Positions 34,021 to 42,703 of a DNA stretch of 64,000 nt are shown here, one piece after another. The stretch comes from Xenophilus aerolatus. Lineage in GTDB: Bacteria > Pseudomonadota > Gammaproteobacteria > Burkholderiales > Burkholderiaceae_C. Both the position numbers and the translations under genes were made by a program. The stretch is taken from the NCBI GenBank assembly GCA_029968055.1, contig JASCNX010000004.1, forward strand, positions 1 to 64,000. The letters are read 5' to 3'. The first letter of the stretch is position 1, and every line of letters starts with the position of its first letter. The notes under the pieces were generated by a model that saw nothing but the letters and a program-made list of their open reading frames with translations, was not told the origin of the DNA and did not search any database.

Positions 34021-34920
34021 ATGACCACCCGCAGACACTTCATCCAGACCGCCGCAGCCGCCGGCGCCGCCGCAGCATTGGCCGGCTGCGCCGCCACCTC
34101 GCCCACCCCGGCACCGCTGCAATGGAAGCACTTCCCGACGGGCGAAGCCGGCTTCTTCCGTGCCCCGGTGCTGCTCTCCGGCAGCCGCGACGCCATCCTG
34201 ATCGACGGCGGCTTCTCGCTGCCCGACGGCCGCGCGGTGGCGGAGGCGATCAAGGCCTCCGGCAAGCGGCTGACCACCATCTACATCAGCCAGAGCGATC
34301 CCGACTACTACTTCAGCCTGGGCCCGATCAAGGCGGCCTTCCCCGAGGCCCGCGTGATCGCCGCCTCCGACACGCTGGCCGCGATTCGCGCCACCGCGCA
34401 GAAGAAGATCGACACCTGGGCGCCGATGCTCAAGGAGAACGGCCCGCAGAAGCTGGCCGACATCGTGTTCCCCGAGGCCTTCGACGGTCCGTCGCTGAGC
34501 CTGGAAGGCCACACGATCGAGATCGTGAAGGCCACCGACCTGGGCGCACGGCGCTATCTGTGGGTGCCGTCGCTCGACGCCGCCTTCGGCGGGGTGCTCG
34601 TCTTCTCCGGCCTGCATGTCTGGACCGCCGACACACCGACGGCTGCATCGCGTGCCGCGTGGGTGAAGAACCTCGAGGCGCTCGCGGCGCGCCGCCCGGC
34701 CGTGGTGGTGCCGGGCCACCTGTCCGCCACCGGCACGCTGGATGTCTCCGCCGTGAACTACACGCGCGACTACCTGCTGGCCTTCGAGCAGGAGGCCGCA
34801 CGCGCGCCGAACGCCGATGCCCTGATCGCCGCCATGACCCGGCGCTATCCGCAGGCCGGCCTGCCGGCTGCGCTGCAGATCGGCGCCAAGGTGGCCAAGG
34901 GCGAGATGAAGTGGGGCTGA
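34021..34920 (+). CDS. MBL-fold lipoprotein with degenerate metal site
   Basis: A 299-residue protein with a Tat-like, lipoprotein N-terminus (TTRRHFIQTAAAAG, lipobox LAGC with Cys23). The metallo-beta-lactamase fold is recognisable (ILIDGGFSLPDGRAVAEAI, VVVPGHLSATG), but the metal motif HXHXDH is replaced by QSDPDYY (residues 91-97): only Asp95 remains. It either binds metal differently or has lost hydrolase activity. It follows the DsbA-like gene and is divergent from the LysR at 32326. Confidence 0.82.
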   Translation: MTTRRHFIQTAAAAGAAAALAGCAATSPTPAPLQWKHFPTGEAGFFRAPVLLSGSRDAILIDGGFSLPDGRAVAEAIKASGKRLTTIYISQSDPDYYFSLGPIKAAFPEARVIAASDTLAAIRATAQKKIDTWAPMLKENGPQKLADIVFPEAFDGPSLSLEGHTIEIVKATDLGARRYLWVPSLDAAFGGVLVFSGLHVWTADTPTAASRAAWVKNLEALAARRPAVVVPGHLSATGTLDVSAVNYTRDYLLAFEQEAARAPNADALIAAMTRRYPQAGLPAALQIGAKVAKGEMKWG

Positions 34921-34965
34921 GGACCTGGCACTCGGCCGGTTGCCCCAGGACGGATCGGCCCGGCC

Positions 34966-34990
34966 GTTCGCGCTGAGCCTGTCGAAGCGC
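34966..34990. repeat. Copy of a dispersed intergenic repeat
   Basis: GTTCGCGCTGAGCCTGTCGAAGCGC reads GAGCCTGTCGAAG at its core, a sequence I know as a frequent intergenic repeat in GC-rich proteobacteria (usually as CTTCGACAGGCTCAGG). Only one copy is seen in this window. It lies in the 131-base gap between convergent genes and may mark a transcript end. Confidence 0.45.
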
Positions 34991-35051
34991 CGCTGGCCCA
35001 TCCGGCAAAGGCGCCCGGGTGGGTAGCCGAGGCACGCAGCCGCGCCAACGC

Positions 35052-35999
35052 TCAGACGCTGTCGGCCATCAGCAGCGGATGGGCAGACTCGGCGCGCTGC
35101 CCTGCCTGCGGCACATCGGACGGCGCGAACCAGCGTGTCAGGTGATCCAGCAAGGTCCTCAGCGACGCGCTCATCGTGCGACGCGATGCATAGACCGCGT
35201 GGATGCCCAGGGCGCGGGGTGGGCAGTCGGGAAGCAGCGCCACCAGCCGCCCCATCGCCAGCCAGGGGCTGGCGGCATGCAGCGGCTGCAGCGCGATGCC
35301 GGCACCATCCAGCGCGGCCTGCAGCAGCACGCCCGGGTCGTTGGCGCGCAGGTTGCCGGCCACGCGCACGCCCACCATCCGGTCCCCCTGCATGAAGTCC
35401 CACTGGTCCGCGCCGAAGTGCGTGTAGATCAGGCAGTTGTGGCTGGTGAGCGACTCCACGCTGCCCGGCCAGCCGTGCCTGCGCAGATAGCCCGCTGACG
35501 CGACGAGCACCGACTCGCACGCGCCGAGACGGCGCGCGATCAGCTGCGGCTGCAGGCGGTCGGTGATGCGGATGGCCAGGTCGATGCGCTCCCGCACGAG
35601 GTCCACGGTCTCGTTGCTCACATGGACTTCGACGCTGGTGCGCGGAAAGCGCGCCATGTAGTCGGCCAGCGCGGAGGCCAGCAGGTGCTGCCCCAGCGAC
35701 TGCGAACACGCCACGCGCAGCAGGCCGTGAGGCTCGCTCAGGTCGGCGTCGGCGACCGCGGGCACGGCCTGCGCCGCGGCCAGCAGTTGCTCGCAGCGCG
35801 TCAGCGTCTGGGCACCGGCGGCGGTCAACCCGACGCTGCGGGTGGTGCGGTGCAGAAGCCGTGCACCGGCCCATTGCTCCATCTCGGCCAGGTACCGGCT
35901 GACCATCGGCCGGGACATGCCCAGCGCGTCTGCGGCGGCCGCCATGGTGCCGCGCTCGTGAATGGCCACGAACACCTGCGCGGCCACGATTCGATCCAT
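35052..35999 (-). CDS. LysR-family regulator
   Basis: A 315-residue regulator of the DmlR/PecT-like type: HTH in RIVAAQVFVAIHERGTMAAAA and GMSRPMVSRYLAEMEQW, effector domain from LLRVACSQSLGQHLLASALA. It lies downstream of, and in the same orientation as, the MDR/DUF1185/receptor genes with a 135-base gap, and it is not divergent from an obvious target. Regulon unknown. Confidence 0.9.
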   Translation of the reverse strand: MDRIVAAQVFVAIHERGTMAAAADALGMSRPMVSRYLAEMEQWAGARLLHRTTRSVGLTAAGAQTLTRCEQLLAAAQAVPAVADADLSEPHGLLRVACSQSLGQHLLASALADYMARFPRTSVEVHVSNETVDLVRERIDLAIRITDRLQPQLIARRLGACESVLVASAGYLRRHGWPGSVESLTSHNCLIYTHFGADQWDFMQGDRMVGVRVAGNLRANDPGVLLQAALDGAGIALQPLHAASPWLAMGRLVALLPDCPPRALGIHAVYASRRTMSASLRTLLDHLTRWFAPSDVPQAGQRAESAHPLLMADSV

Positions 36000-36134
36000 C
36001 GATGTTCTACCCCGTCGGCTCTTGATCTCGGCGCCGCACCGACGCGCAAGTGCGCCGACCGAGCCGCACTCCCATGAGCAAGATCTGCGCCGCGAAGACC
36101 CCTGCGGACGGCGCGCAGGAAAGGCCCCGGCCGC

Positions 36135-37142
36135 TCAAGGCACCAGCACGAGCTTGCCCTGCACCGCGCCCGCGTCGAGCAGCGCATGCACCTCGCGCGC
36201 CTGCGCCAACGCGTAGGTCGTCGTGGGCGAGGCCTTGACCGCACCGTCGCGCATCAGGCCGATGGCGGTCTCCATCAGCGCGCGCCGCTGCGTGCGGTCG
36301 GCATCGAAGGTGTGGATGGAGAAGGTGCGCACCGCCAGGCTGCGGCTGAGCAGCGAACGCAGCGTGGCGAACACGTCCTCGGCCGGTGGGCCGCCCGCGA
36401 TGTTGTACGAGATGGCGGTGCCCATGGGTGCCAGCGCGCGGATGCAGGCAATGAGCAGCCGGTCGCCCACATGGTCGAAGGCCAGGTCCACGCCGCGGCC
36501 GCCGGTGGCGGCCATCACCCGCTCGGGCAGGCCGGCCGGCTCGCCATCCACCAGCGTGGTCACGCCATGCGCCAGCGCATGGGCCTGCTTGGCCGGCGTG
36601 GAGGCCGTGCCGATCACCGTCATGCCGTGGTGCGCCGCCAGTTGCGTGAGCGCAGTCGCCACGCCGCCCGCCGCGCCGGGCACGAGGATCGAGCGCACGG
36701 GCACGCCGCCCTGCGTGCCCAGCAGCATGGCCTGCGCGAGCTGCACGTTGCCCAGGCTCACGGCCTCGGTGTCCGAGATCGCATCGGGCAGCACGAAGGG
36801 CGCATCGGCCGGCACGGCGATGAACTCGGCATAGCAGCCGCCGCGCTGCGGCAGCTCGCGGGCACTGACGAACACGCGCTGGCCGATGCGATCGGCCGGC
36901 ACGCCCTCGCCCACCGCCTCGATGACCCCGGCCATCTCGTTGCCGGGAATGGCTGGCATGGGCGGCATCCACTTGTAGATGCCCTTGCGGATGAGCACGT
37001 CCGGCCCGCCCGCGCCGATGGCGCGTGCCCGCACCAGCACCTGGCCCGGCCCGCAGGCAGGCACGGGCAGTTGCACCTGCTCCAGCACCTCGGGGCCGCC
37101 GGGCACCCGCAGCTGGATCGCCTTCATCGTCGTCGCCATCAT
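36135..37142 (-). CDS. MDR-family quinone-oxidoreductase-like enzyme
   Basis: A 335-residue zinc-independent MDR protein: N-terminal domain MKAIQLRVPGGPEVLEQVQL and IPGNEMAGVIEAVGEG, then the NADPH-binding region ILVPGAAGGVATALTQLAAHHGMTVIG (AXXGXXG type) typical of zeta-crystallin-like reductases. It is the last gene of a minus-strand run after DUF1185 (28-base gap). Such enzymes reduce quinones or enoyl compounds; the substrate is unknown. Confidence 0.88.
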   Translation of the reverse strand: MMATTMKAIQLRVPGGPEVLEQVQLPVPACGPGQVLVRARAIGAGGPDVLIRKGIYKWMPPMPAIPGNEMAGVIEAVGEGVPADRIGQRVFVSARELPQRGGCYAEFIAVPADAPFVLPDAISDTEAVSLGNVQLAQAMLLGTQGGVPVRSILVPGAAGGVATALTQLAAHHGMTVIGTASTPAKQAHALAHGVTTLVDGEPAGLPERVMAATGGRGVDLAFDHVGDRLLIACIRALAPMGTAISYNIAGGPPAEDVFATLRSLLSRSLAVRTFSIHTFDADRTQRRALMETAIGLMRDGAVKASPTTTYALAQAREVHALLDAGAVQGKLVLVP

Positions 37143-37170
37143 GCGTGTCGCTCCTGCCGCGCGGCGCCGC

Positions 37171-37749
37171 TCAACGCTGGCCGTCGTGGACCGAGACCTG
37201 CTCCTTGGTCAGGCCGCCCAGCCGCGAATGCACCCGGCCGCCGGTGCCCATGACCAGGGCGAAGAGGATCTCGTCCGGCCGCGGCGCGTCCTGGATGCCG
37301 ATCTCCATGCTGTTGAAGTGGCTGCGCACGTAGGCGGCATGGATGTAGTGCAGCGGCACCATCAGGCGGTAGCCGGTGGCGGCTACGGCCTTGGCGGCCG
37401 GCACGATGGCCTTGGGCTCGCCCAGCACCGCGCGCATGGCCCAGCCGCCCGCCTCGTGCCACACGGCACCGTGCTCCATCTCGCCGTTCACGCCCACGAT
37501 GGCGGCCTTGCTGTAGACCTCCACCCGGTCGCGGCCCAGCGTCTCCACCAGCTCCGTCGCGAGCGAGGTGCCCAGCGTGCGCAGCTCGGCCATGAAGGGC
37601 ATCAGGTCGGGCTCGTAACGCCCGGCGTACGGGTTGCGGATGACGGCGCAGGCGGCGGCCAGCTTGAGCGGCCGGTCGGCCACCGGGCCGCCCTCGTGGT
37701 AGATGGTCTCGACGGTCAGGCTGCGTTTGCGGATCTGGATCAGGGACAT
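37171..37749 (-). CDS. DUF1185 'amino acid synthesis' family protein
   Basis: A 192-residue protein matching the DUF1185 family (ACAVIRNPYAGRYEPDLMPF; VNGEMEHGAVWHEAGGWAMR; YIHAAYVRSHFNSMEIGIQDAPRPDE). The family name has little experimental basis. Members are usually found, as here, beside Bug receptors and catabolic enzymes. It lies 16 bases after the receptor and 28 before the MDR gene, so it sits in one operon with both. Function unknown. Confidence 0.85.
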   Translation of the reverse strand: MSLIQIRKRSLTVETIYHEGGPVADRPLKLAAACAVIRNPYAGRYEPDLMPFMAELRTLGTSLATELVETLGRDRVEVYSKAAIVGVNGEMEHGAVWHEAGGWAMRAVLGEPKAIVPAAKAVAATGYRLMVPLHYIHAAYVRSHFNSMEIGIQDAPRPDEILFALVMGTGGRVHSRLGGLTKEQVSVHDGQR

Positions 37750-37765
37750 GGAGCACCTCGCTCGT

Positions 37766-38734
37766 TCATTGTTTGGGAATCTGGGCCTCGTTGACCACCA
37801 CGGTCCACTTCTTCAATTCGCTCTGGACCATGGCCGTCATTTCTTCGGGCGTGCTGCCGCGCGCCTCGCCGCCGATGTCTTCGAGGCGGGCGCGCACCTG
37901 CGGCTGCTGCAATGCCTTCTGCACCGCGGCGTTGAGCTGGTCGACGACGGCACGGGGCGTGCCCGCCGGCGCCATCAGGCCGGCCCAGGACGTGACCTCG
38001 TAGCCGGCCACGCCCTGCTCGGCGACCGTGGGCAGTTCGGGCATCTGGCCCCAGCGGCGCGGACCGGTGGTGGCGATCGCGCGCATCTTGCCAGCCTTGA
38101 TGTTGCCCATCACGGCCGTGGGCGGCGCGATGATGAAGGGCACCTCGCCCGACAGCAGCGCCGTGACCGAGGCCGCGTCACCGCGGTAGGGCACGTGCAG
38201 CATGCGCGCGCCCGACATCTTCACCAGCAGCTCGCCGGCCAGGTGGTGCGTGGAGCCGATGCCGGCCGTGCCGTACGACACCTGGGCACCGGGCGCGCGC
38301 GCCGCCTTGAGCAGGTCGGCCAGCGAGGCATAGGGTGCATCGGCCTTCACCACGAGCAGGAAGGGGAAGAAGGTGATGGTGGACACCGCCTCGAAGTCGG
38401 CGACCGTCTGGTAGCTGAGCTTGTTGTACAGCGCCCCCGCCACCGCATGGCCGCCGGTGGCCAGCAGCAGCGTGTAGCCGTCGGGCTTGGCACGCGCCAC
38501 CGCCGCCGAGGCGATGGTGCCGCCGGCACCCGTCTGCGCCTCGACCACGAAGGGCTGGGCCAGGGTCTTGCCCATCTCGGTACCGACCACGCGGGCGATG
38601 GTGTCGGCATTGCCGCCGGCCGCGAAGCCCTGCAGCACGCGGATGGGCTTGTCGGGGTAGCCCTGCGCCAGGGCTGTGAAGGGGAAGCTGCAGGCCAGGC
38701 CGAGGCCTGCAGCGAGAGCATCTCTACGCCGCAT
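37766..38734 (-). CDS. Bug/TctC-type periplasmic solute receptor
   Basis: A 322-residue receptor: signal peptide RRRDALAAGLGLACSFPFTALAQ, mature start YPDKPIRVLQGFAAGGNADTIAR, then GAGGTIASAAVARAKPDGYTLL and VPYRGDAASVTALLSG. It sits between the FAH-family and DUF1185 genes of a GntR-headed unit, so its ligand may be the substrate of that unit. Confidence 0.92.
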   Translation of the reverse strand: MRRRDALAAGLGLACSFPFTALAQGYPDKPIRVLQGFAAGGNADTIARVVGTEMGKTLAQPFVVEAQTGAGGTIASAAVARAKPDGYTLLLATGGHAVAGALYNKLSYQTVADFEAVSTITFFPFLLVVKADAPYASLADLLKAARAPGAQVSYGTAGIGSTHHLAGELLVKMSGARMLHVPYRGDAASVTALLSGEVPFIIAPPTAVMGNIKAGKMRAIATTGPRRWGQMPELPTVAEQGVAGYEVTSWAGLMAPAGTPRAVVDQLNAAVQKALQQPQVRARLEDIGGEARGSTPEEMTAMVQSELKKWTVVVNEAQIPKQ

Positions 38735-38870
38735 GATGGTTGTCTCCGTCGGTTTTCTTGTGGTCGCTCAAGCCGCCGGAGCGGGCTCCGGGGCGGTGTG
38801 TCGCACGGCCCTGGCGGGCCGCGCCGGATGGCGGGGACGGGCGCAGCGCCGTGCGCGCGCCCGGTGCCGG

Positions 38871-39734
38871 TCAGGCCTGCTGGACGATGGGATTGCGCAG
38901 GGTGCCGATGCCCTCGATCTCCACCTCGCAGACGTCGCCCGCCTTCATGAACTGCGAGGGCTTCTTGCTCCAGCCCACGCCGGCCGGCGTGCCGGTGATG
39001 ATCACGTCGCCGGGGCTCAGGGTGAAGATGGTCGAGGCGTAATTGATCAGCGTGGGGATGTCGAAGATCATGTGGCCCGTGTGGCTGGACTGCACGACCT
39101 TGCCGTTCAGGCGTGTCTCGAGCTTGAGCTCGCGGCCCGGCGCGATCTCGTCGGCGGTGACCATCCAGGGGCCGAAGCCGCCGGTGGATTCGAAGTTCTT
39201 GCCCGAGGCGATCTGCTTGGCATGGAACTGCCACTCGCGCACGCTGCCGTCGTTGTAGCAGGAGTAGCCGGCGATGTGCTCGTAGGCTTTGTCCTTGGGG
39301 ATGTCGCGGCCGCCCTTGCCGATGATCACGGCCAGCTCGCCTTCCCAGTCCAGCGAATCCGACACCTTGGGGTTCACGATGGGCGCGTTGTGCGCGGTCT
39401 GCGAGCGCCACACGCGCAGGAAGATGGGCGGCATTTCCGACAGCTCGCGCTGCATGCCGGCGGCCAGCACTTCCTGGTGGTGGTCCATGTAGTTGCGCAC
39501 GGCGCAGACGATCTTCTCGGGCCGCGGGATCACCGGCAGGTAGCTGAGGTCGGCCAGCTTGGCCACCACCGGCAGGCCTTCGACGTGCTGGGCCGCCTGC
39601 AGGTAGTCGCCCGAGGCGATGTAGTCGAGCAGGGTGGGCTGCTGCGGGCGGGCCTGGCCGAGATCGACGACGCCGTCGCCGACGACCGCGCCCCAGGTTT
39701 CGCGGCCTTGATGCACGAAGGACAGAAGTTTCAT
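38871..39734 (-). CDS. Fumarylacetoacetate hydrolase family enzyme
   Basis: A 287-residue FAH-fold enzyme: metal-binding LDWEGELAVIIGKGGRDI (the E-X-E pair), QFHAKQIASGKNFESTGGFGPW and SPGDVIITGTPAGVGW. Family members hydrolyse or decarboxylate beta-keto acids from aromatic ring cleavage, or are acylpyruvases. It lies 61 bases after the VOC dioxygenase gene, consistent with processing of a meta-cleavage product. Confidence 0.9.
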   Translation of the reverse strand: MKLLSFVHQGRETWGAVVGDGVVDLGQARPQQPTLLDYIASGDYLQAAQHVEGLPVVAKLADLSYLPVIPRPEKIVCAVRNYMDHHQEVLAAGMQRELSEMPPIFLRVWRSQTAHNAPIVNPKVSDSLDWEGELAVIIGKGGRDIPKDKAYEHIAGYSCYNDGSVREWQFHAKQIASGKNFESTGGFGPWMVTADEIAPGRELKLETRLNGKVVQSSHTGHMIFDIPTLINYASTIFTLSPGDVIITGTPAGVGWSKKPSQFMKAGDVCEVEIEGIGTLRNPIVQQA

Positions 39735-39795
39735 GAATGCTCCGATGGAAAGGTGATGGGTCGGGAAAGTGCGGGAAGTCGAAGGCGCCGCCGCC

Positions 39796-40353
39796 TCAGG
39801 CCATGGCCTGCGCCGGCGCCTTCGCCTGGAACTGCGCCTGCCACTGCGCCAGCGGCATGAAGGTGGGATCGGCGCGGCAGATGGCTTCGGTCTCGCGCAT
39901 CAGCGTGTCGTCGTCCTTGCTCAAATCCAGCGGATCGCCGTGCGGCTGTGCCACGTAGAAGGGCGTGTCCACGTACACCTCGACGGTGTTGCCCTCGGGA
40001 TCGAGCATGTAGATCGACAGCGCGTTGCCGTGGTTCAGGCCGCGCACCTCGGTGGCGCCGCGGGCCTGCGCCCGGGCCGTCACGTCGCGCAGGTGCTGGA
40101 TGCTGGGCACCACGAAGGAGATCTGCATCACCGTGCTGAAGCGCGCCTCGGCGGGCCGGCCCGAGGCCAGCACGAGCTGGTGGTGCTGGTCGACGCTGGC
40201 GCTGGTGAAGACCAGCTCGTTCTTGAAGGTGCGGCCCACGCCCCGGTCGGTGATCGTGAGGTCGAAGGTCTCGGTGTAGAAGGCCACCATCTTCTCCAGG
40301 TCGGTCACGAAGATGCCGAAATGGGAGGGTGTGGGGCGCAGGACTTTGAGCAT
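39796..40353 (-). CDS. VOC-family (catechol 2,3-dioxygenase-like) protein
   Basis: A 185-residue vicinal-oxygen-chelate protein: HFGIFVTDLEKMVAFYTETF (H11), a histidine pair at 57-58, and MLDPEGNTVEVYVDTPFY (E125) supply the 2-His-1-Glu metal site of extradiol dioxygenases or glyoxalases. A helical C-terminal tail of about 50 residues is additional. The neighbouring FAH-family gene supports a ring-cleavage role, but a single short domain is also compatible with other VOC activities. Confidence 0.83.
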   Translation of the reverse strand: MLKVLRPTPSHFGIFVTDLEKMVAFYTETFDLTITDRGVGRTFKNELVFTSASVDQHHQLVLASGRPAEARFSTVMQISFVVPSIQHLRDVTARAQARGATEVRGLNHGNALSIYMLDPEGNTVEVYVDTPFYVAQPHGDPLDLSKDDDTLMRETEAICRADPTFMPLAQWQAQFQAKAPAQAMA

Positions 40354-40409
40354 GGGTTTCTTGTCTCCGGTGTCGTTGTAGGGGGGCGCCTGCAGCGCGT
40401 TGCAAAGCC

Positions 40410-41126
40410 TCAGGTCGGTGCCTTGGGCGGGTCCTTCAGGATGTTCTCGACGTTGCGCAGCGTGCTGCGCATGTGCTCCTCGAGCAGCGCACAGGCCGTG
40501 TCCGCATCGCGGCGCAGGGCGGCGTCCATGATCCGGCGGTGTTCGTTGGTCTTGCGCTTGGACACCTTGCGAAAGCGCCCGCTGAAGCGCCGGTAGCGCT
40601 CGGCCTGGTCGAAGAGGCTCTCGCCCCAGCGGCGCTGCCGCTCCGAGGGGCAGGCCGCCAGCAGCGACAGGTGGAAGCCGCGGTGCAGGTCGGACCAGGT
40701 GTCGTCCAGGATCACCGGGCCGTCGGGCAGGCGCGCTTCGACGAGTTCCAGGCGATGGAAGGCCGCCACCACGTCGCTCTCCCACGCGTCGTCGCCGAGC
40801 GCGATCGAATCGCGCAGGGCCGGCAGGTCGAGGATCAGCCGCATGCGCGTGATGTCGGTCATGTCGTCCAGCGAGATCGGCGCCACACGGAAGCCGCGGC
40901 GCTCGTCGGCGCGGATCAGGCCCTCCTGGGCCAGGCGGGTCAGCGCCTCGCGCAGCGGGCTGCTGGAGAAACCGTAGGCCGACTGCAGTTCGTCGACCTT
41001 GAGCTTGACGCCTGCGGCGTAGGTCCCGCTGAGCACGTCGTGCCGCAACCGCGCAAAGGCCTGGTCGACCAGCGTCGGTTCGCGTTCGGTAGACTCAATT
41101 TTCTGCATGGACGAGATTTTATGCAT
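40410..41126 (-). CDS. GntR-family (FadR/VanR-type) regulator
   Basis: A 238-residue regulator: winged helix in QAFARLRHDVLSGTYAAGVKLKVDEL and SSSPLREALTRLAQEGLI, then the all-helical FCD effector domain (HRGFHLSLLAACPSERQRRW) with metal-binding histidines. It heads the minus-strand run VOC-FAH-Bug receptor-DUF1185-MDR and is divergent from an FMN reductase gene. The first ATG overlaps a palindrome; MQKIEST, six codons in, is an alternative start. Confidence 0.9.
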   Translation of the reverse strand: MHKISSMQKIESTEREPTLVDQAFARLRHDVLSGTYAAGVKLKVDELQSAYGFSSSPLREALTRLAQEGLIRADERRGFRVAPISLDDMTDITRMRLILDLPALRDSIALGDDAWESDVVAAFHRLELVEARLPDGPVILDDTWSDLHRGFHLSLLAACPSERQRRWGESLFDQAERYRRFSGRFRKVSKRKTNEHRRIMDAALRRDADTACALLEEHMRSTLRNVENILKDPPKAPT

Positions 41127-41128
41127 AA
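41119..41128. promoter_or_regulatory. Palindrome at the GntR start, possible operator
   Basis: TTATGCATAA is a perfect 10-bp palindrome overlapping the first possible GntR start codon, and a related half-site, TTGTGCAT, lies 18 bases on (41139-41146). The whole 41114-41151 stretch is strikingly AT-rich for this genome and separates divergent genes, as expected of a shared promoter/operator. Confidence 0.5.
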
Positions 41129-41164
41129 TTTTTTCTTTTGTGCATTTTTAAGAAGGACCGAACG

Positions 41165-41752
41165 ATGACATCCGATTCCACGACCGCCGCAACGCCCGTG
41201 CGCCTGCTGGCCATCTCCGGCAGCCTGCGCGCCGCATCGCATTGCACCGCCGTGCTGCGGCACGTCGGCACGATGCTGCCGGCCGCCGTCACCCAGCAAC
41301 TGACGACGCTGGGCCAGGTGCCGCTCTACGACGGCGACCTGGACGGTGCCACGCCGCCCGCCGCCGTCGCCGAGCTGAAAGACGCGATCGCGCAGGCCGA
41401 CGGGCTGGTGATCTGCTCGCCGGAGTACAACTACGGCATCCCCGGCGTGCTGAAGAATGCGATCGACTGGGCCTCGCGGCCCGGCTTCGCCTCCCCGCTG
41501 AAGGGCAAGCCTGCGCTGATCATCACGGCATCGCCGGGCGCGCTGGGCGGGGTGCGCGCGCAGGCGCAGATCCGCGACGCACTGGCGGCAACGCTGGCGC
41601 GGCCGCTCTCGCGGCCCCACGTCGCCATTCCCCTGATCGCCACCCGCTTCCAGGACGGCCGGCTGGTCGACACCACGACGCTCGAGATGCTGCAGGCCGC
41701 GATCGGCGATCTGCTGGCCGAGATCCGGCTGCTGGCCGCGGCGCGTGGCTGA
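41165..41752 (+). CDS. NADPH-dependent FMN reductase
   Basis: A 195-residue flavodoxin-fold reductase: RLLAISGSLRAASHCTAVLR (FMN phosphate loop), ADGLVICSPEYNYGIPGVLKNAIDWASRP and PALIITASPGALGG are signatures of the family (SsuE/YieF-like). It starts opposite the GntR gene, and its stop is eight bases from the stop of the convergent LysR. It could feed reduced flavin to a monooxygenase, none of which is seen in the window, or act as a quinone reductase. Confidence 0.9.
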   Translation: MTSDSTTAATPVRLLAISGSLRAASHCTAVLRHVGTMLPAAVTQQLTTLGQVPLYDGDLDGATPPAAVAELKDAIAQADGLVICSPEYNYGIPGVLKNAIDWASRPGFASPLKGKPALIITASPGALGGVRAQAQIRDALAATLARPLSRPHVAIPLIATRFQDGRLVDTTTLEMLQAAIGDLLAEIRLLAAARG

Positions 41753-41759
41753 GGCGCGC

Positions 41760-42677
41760 TCAGGCCTCCAGCGTCGGCCAGGCGGGCAGCCATTGCGAGA
41801 CATGCAGGGCAAAGCCCTCCGCGGCCGGCGACAGCGTGCGCGCAGCCGGCCGGTACAGGCAGACCGTGCGCACGGTCTCGGGCCCCACCACGCGGCGCAT
41901 CACCAGCCCGAGGGGCCGGGCCATGACCGCCACGTAGGCGGGCGCCAGCGTCGCGGCCAGCCCCTGGGCGGCGATGCCCAGGGCGGTGGAAATGTTGTCC
42001 ACGATGTCGACCGGCTCGACCCGTGCGTGTTCGGGCGCGTTCAGGTGCATCTGCGACACGCTGCGCTCGTGGTCGCGCCCGGCGGCCACCAGGGCATGCC
42101 CACGCAGGTCGGTCCAGCGAAGCTGCTTGCGCCGCGCCAGGGGATGTGTCGGCGCACACCAGAGCACCCAGCGGCTGTCGAACAGCGATTCGCGCGCGAC
42201 GCCCTCGCCGACGGGCCGGTCCGGCCCCACGGCCAGGTCGACGTCGCCGCCCAGCACGGCGTCCACCAACTGGTCGACCGGCAGGTCCTTGACCCGGACG
42301 ACCACGCGCGGCCGCAGGGCCTGGAAGGCACGGACGGCCGCCGGAATCGCCGTGGCCGCCAGCACCTGGGGGGCGCCGATCCGCACGATGCCCGCGGCGC
42401 GATTGCGGACGTCCGACGCCGCGCTGTCGGCCGCCTGCACATGGCGCAGCACCGTTTCGGCCGGGCCGAGGAAGTGATGCCCCGCGCTCGACAGCGCGAC
42501 GCGCCGCGTGGTGCGCTCGAACAGACGGAACTCGAGGATCGCCTCCAGCTCGGCCACCAGCTGGCTGACCGCCTGCGCCGTCATGCCCATGCGCTGCGCG
42601 GCACCGGCAAAGCTGCGCTGCTCGGCCACGGCGACGAAGGCCTCGAGCTGGCGGAGCGTGTAGCGGATCAGGGGCAT
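41760..42677 (-). CDS. LysR-family regulator of the hpa-like operon
   Basis: A 305-residue regulator: HTH in LRQLEAFVAVAEQRSFAGAAQRMGMTAQ and VSQLVAELEAIL, effector domain from GIVRIGAPQVLAATAIPAAV. It is divergent from the meta-cleavage operon, with a perfect 17-bp dyad in the shared spacer, and is therefore the probable activator of that operon. Confidence 0.9.
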   Translation of the reverse strand: MPLIRYTLRQLEAFVAVAEQRSFAGAAQRMGMTAQAVSQLVAELEAILEFRLFERTTRRVALSSAGHHFLGPAETVLRHVQAADSAASDVRNRAAGIVRIGAPQVLAATAIPAAVRAFQALRPRVVVRVKDLPVDQLVDAVLGGDVDLAVGPDRPVGEGVARESLFDSRWVLWCAPTHPLARRKQLRWTDLRGHALVAAGRDHERSVSQMHLNAPEHARVEPVDIVDNISTALGIAAQGLAATLAPAYVAVMARPLGLVMRRVVGPETVRTVCLYRPAARTLSPAAEGFALHVSQWLPAWPTLEA

Positions 42678-42686
42678 GGCCGGATT

Positions 42687-42703
42687 ATCAAGCGCTGCTT
42701 GAT
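42687..42703. promoter_or_regulatory. Perfect 7-3-7 dyad, likely LysR operator
   Basis: ATCAAGC-GCT-GCTTGAT is a perfect inverted repeat starting ten bases upstream of the LysR start and 109 bases before the hpaH-like gene. Position and symmetry fit a LysR recognition site that represses its own gene and activates the operon from a distance. Confidence 0.65.
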
